Made by a program: the position numbers and the translations under genes. 64,000 bases of DNA from Lutraria lutraria (lineage: Eukaryota; Mollusca; Bivalvia; Venerida; Mactridae), in NCBI GenBank assembly GCA_964023205.1, contig OZ026836.1, positions 1,061,501 through 1,125,500 on the forward strand. The letters run 5' to 3'. A model generated the notes under the pieces. The model ran no database searches. It saw only the letters and a program-made list of their open reading frames with translations, and was not told where the DNA came from. Of this stretch, positions 62,189-64,000 are shown in pieces (position 1 is the first letter of the stretch; every line of letters begins with the position of its first letter).

Positions 62189-63811
62189 CAAAGAAAACGT
62201 ATATTGACAATATTTTAGAAATAAAAAGTCCAAGTTTCAGTATAAGGGTCATCCTTAAAGGTTTTTTGGTTTCCAATTATCTGACCGACGCATTTGAAAA
62301 TATCGTCCAATCCAGTTTCAGTGTATCAGTATTAAATTCATTAAACTAACTGAGTTTCATGAAATAAAAAAGCCAATTGTAGAGACGTTGTTAAAATGAT
62401 AAAATTTTGTCTGGAAGTCTCATAACTGGTCTGATTCAGCTTGATATAATCAAGATCAGTATCATGAAGATATATTCAGGGATAATTATGAGTTATATTC
62501 TGTACTTATACTACCATAGCTGTTGTTTGTCACAGATTGGAAATGTCCACACAGGTACCAAAAATGTACGCATGTTAATGTATTCTCAAATAAAACTAAC
62601 CAGTATTGTTATTAATGCTACAGATTCTGACTGTATTCGTTGATCATGCTCTTTGTTTTTTGTGCTTTTTAGCTCTCCTGAGCTCAGGATAGCTTTTAGG
62701 ATCAATGAATGTCCGCCGTCTGGCCACATTTAAAGGAGTTTACAGTCTAGCGTCTGTGTAGAAATGGGTCATATGAGATGAAAAACTATATCACCTGGTC
62801 AATAATTATGATGTGGTTGTTCTTAGGTGAGCGATATAGTGTCATCTTGGCCCTCTTATTGTACGTTCACAGATGATGGTTATCCAAGGTTAATGAACCC
62901 TTGTTAAACACACATTATTGTACATTTTTTGTGAGTGGTATTTTCTTATATCTATGAACATCTTGTGTTATTTGCATCGTTTTTTTGTCTTATGTTACAT
63001 GAATAAAGACTTCTATCTTGTAGGATTTGTTATTTCTGTGTGACACATTGACAGCATGAATGACTTTACTTAGATTATTAATTTCTGATCTGTTTGGATG
63101 GTATTAACCAGATAAAAGTTTAATGAAAGCTTATTCAAGACATTACAATGTGACAATTTTATTCTTATTGTATACAGTATGATACATAATACATGTTTGA
63201 CAGTAAATTGCCCCTCAAAATGTGAGCTTTAGGTATCAGATATCTATAGAGATACACTGACAGTTGCCTAAATCATCAAATCAGTGTACAGGGTGTCCCG
63301 AAAGAAAGGTAACTCTTTCATACATGTTTAATATCCCTTTAAATTGCAGGTGAATACATAATATTTATATAGATAAGTAGATCAAACATGTAAGTTTTTC
63401 GTGTTAGAGAATCTTGTAAATATCTTCAGAATTTGCAATTAAATAGAAATTTGAAAACAAAAGTGCATTTTTCATCATTGTATGTGATCTGTGGCCTACA
63501 AAATTAGATATTTCGTTGTAAAAATGATGGAACTTCCAAGTTTCCAGAGTTACCCATGAATTGTGTTCGTGAAAGATTTTGTATACATTCATGAACTAGA
63601 ATTATCAGGTCAATGATAAGTTTATTATTTAATATGTTTTTGACTTGGGTCAACTCATAGTGATAGTGAACCCAGTTAGTTGCCTTTTAAAAAGTAAATA
63701 TTGGAAGTTTCTTGATTGCACAGTTACTCATTATTAAAGAAATGTATTGCGAAACGTTATAGAAGAATTTTATGAACTTGGAAAACTCTTCCTTTTTTAA
63801 CACTAGTAATA

Positions 63812-64000
63812 AGATGTGACCTCATTCGTTTTAAGTGATACAATAAGATGTGATGTCATTCGTTTTTATTGACATAATTAGATGTGACGTCATCATTTTT
63901 AGTGGTACAATTAGATGTGACATCATTCGTTTTGAGTGACACAATAAGTTGTGACGTCATTCTTTTTTAGCGATACAATTAGATGTGACACCATTCGTTT
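63812..64000 (+). repeat. 34-bp tandem repeat with CRE-like palindromes, cut by window end
   Basis: Six units start at 63812, 63846, 63880, 63913, 63947 and 63981 with period 33-34 and consensus AGATGTGACGTCATTCG plus a T-rich spacer. Units three and five contain a perfect TGACGTCA (63885-63892 and 63952-63959). The others differ by one or two bases (GACCTCA, GATGTCA, GACATCA, GACACCA). The array continues beyond the window. Confidence 0.92.

Larger units (their letters stand above)
59276..64000. other. 3' flank and probable long 3' UTR of KLHL
   Basis: No coding exon recognised. Candidate polyadenylation signals (AATAAA) on the plus strand lie at 61778-61783 and 63002-63007; neither is decisive. 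Repeats B, C, D, G, two foldback-type elements and the terminal 34-bp array are listed separately. Confidence 0.5.

Overview
The window looks like AT-rich nuclear DNA of an invertebrate animal. Three multi-exon genes have GT-AG introns and unbroken reading phase, and they sit among many short dispersed repeats (tRNA-derived SINEs, MITE-like elements, foldback elements, minisatellites, one dead Tc1 transposon). Gene families, intron sizes and repeat style fit a bivalve or other lophotrochozoan mollusc. That placement is inference; no species can be named from sequence alone.

Layout. (1) About 1-13.5 kb, minus strand: a complete transmembrane channel-like (TMC) gene of 16 coding exons, about 750 codons, with the CWET signature. 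(2) 13.5-24.4 kb: a large intergenic region between the divergent TMC and DAGL genes. It holds a broken Tc1-like transposon with 31-bp terminal inverted repeats, a 1.2-kb inverted-repeat element plus a solo copy of its end, SINEs and several MITEs. (3) 24.4-46.3 kb, plus strand: a complete sn1-specific diacylglycerol lipase gene of beta type, 13 coding exons, 706 aa, with the Ser-Asp-His triad. Its 8.1-kb first intron carries a minisatellite of about 2.85 kb with 32-, 38- and 56-bp units. (4) 46.3-53.8 kb: intergenic, with a MITE, a long hairpin and a 630-bp TIR element. (5) 53.8-59.3 kb, plus strand: a complete BTB-BACK-Kelch gene (630 aa, 7 coding exons, closest in feel to the KLHL24/35/6 group). 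(6) 59.3-64 kb: 3' flank or UTR with foldback and MITE elements, ending in a 34-bp tandem repeat that contains CRE-like TGACGTCA palindromes and runs off the window.

The three genes have no evident common pathway: an ion-channel-like membrane protein, a lipid-signalling enzyme that makes 2-arachidonoylglycerol, and a probable Cullin-3 adaptor. No new multi-gene system was found.

The most unusual signal is at exon edges. The 5' splice site of KLHL exon 3 has been amplified into 11 tandem 24-bp copies of the exon-intron junction. Independently, the 3' splice-site region of TMC exon 9 is part of a 22-bp tandem array whose upstream copies read AC where the real acceptor reads AG. At least five dispersed repeat families (one with about 12 copies) recur across all regions on both strands.
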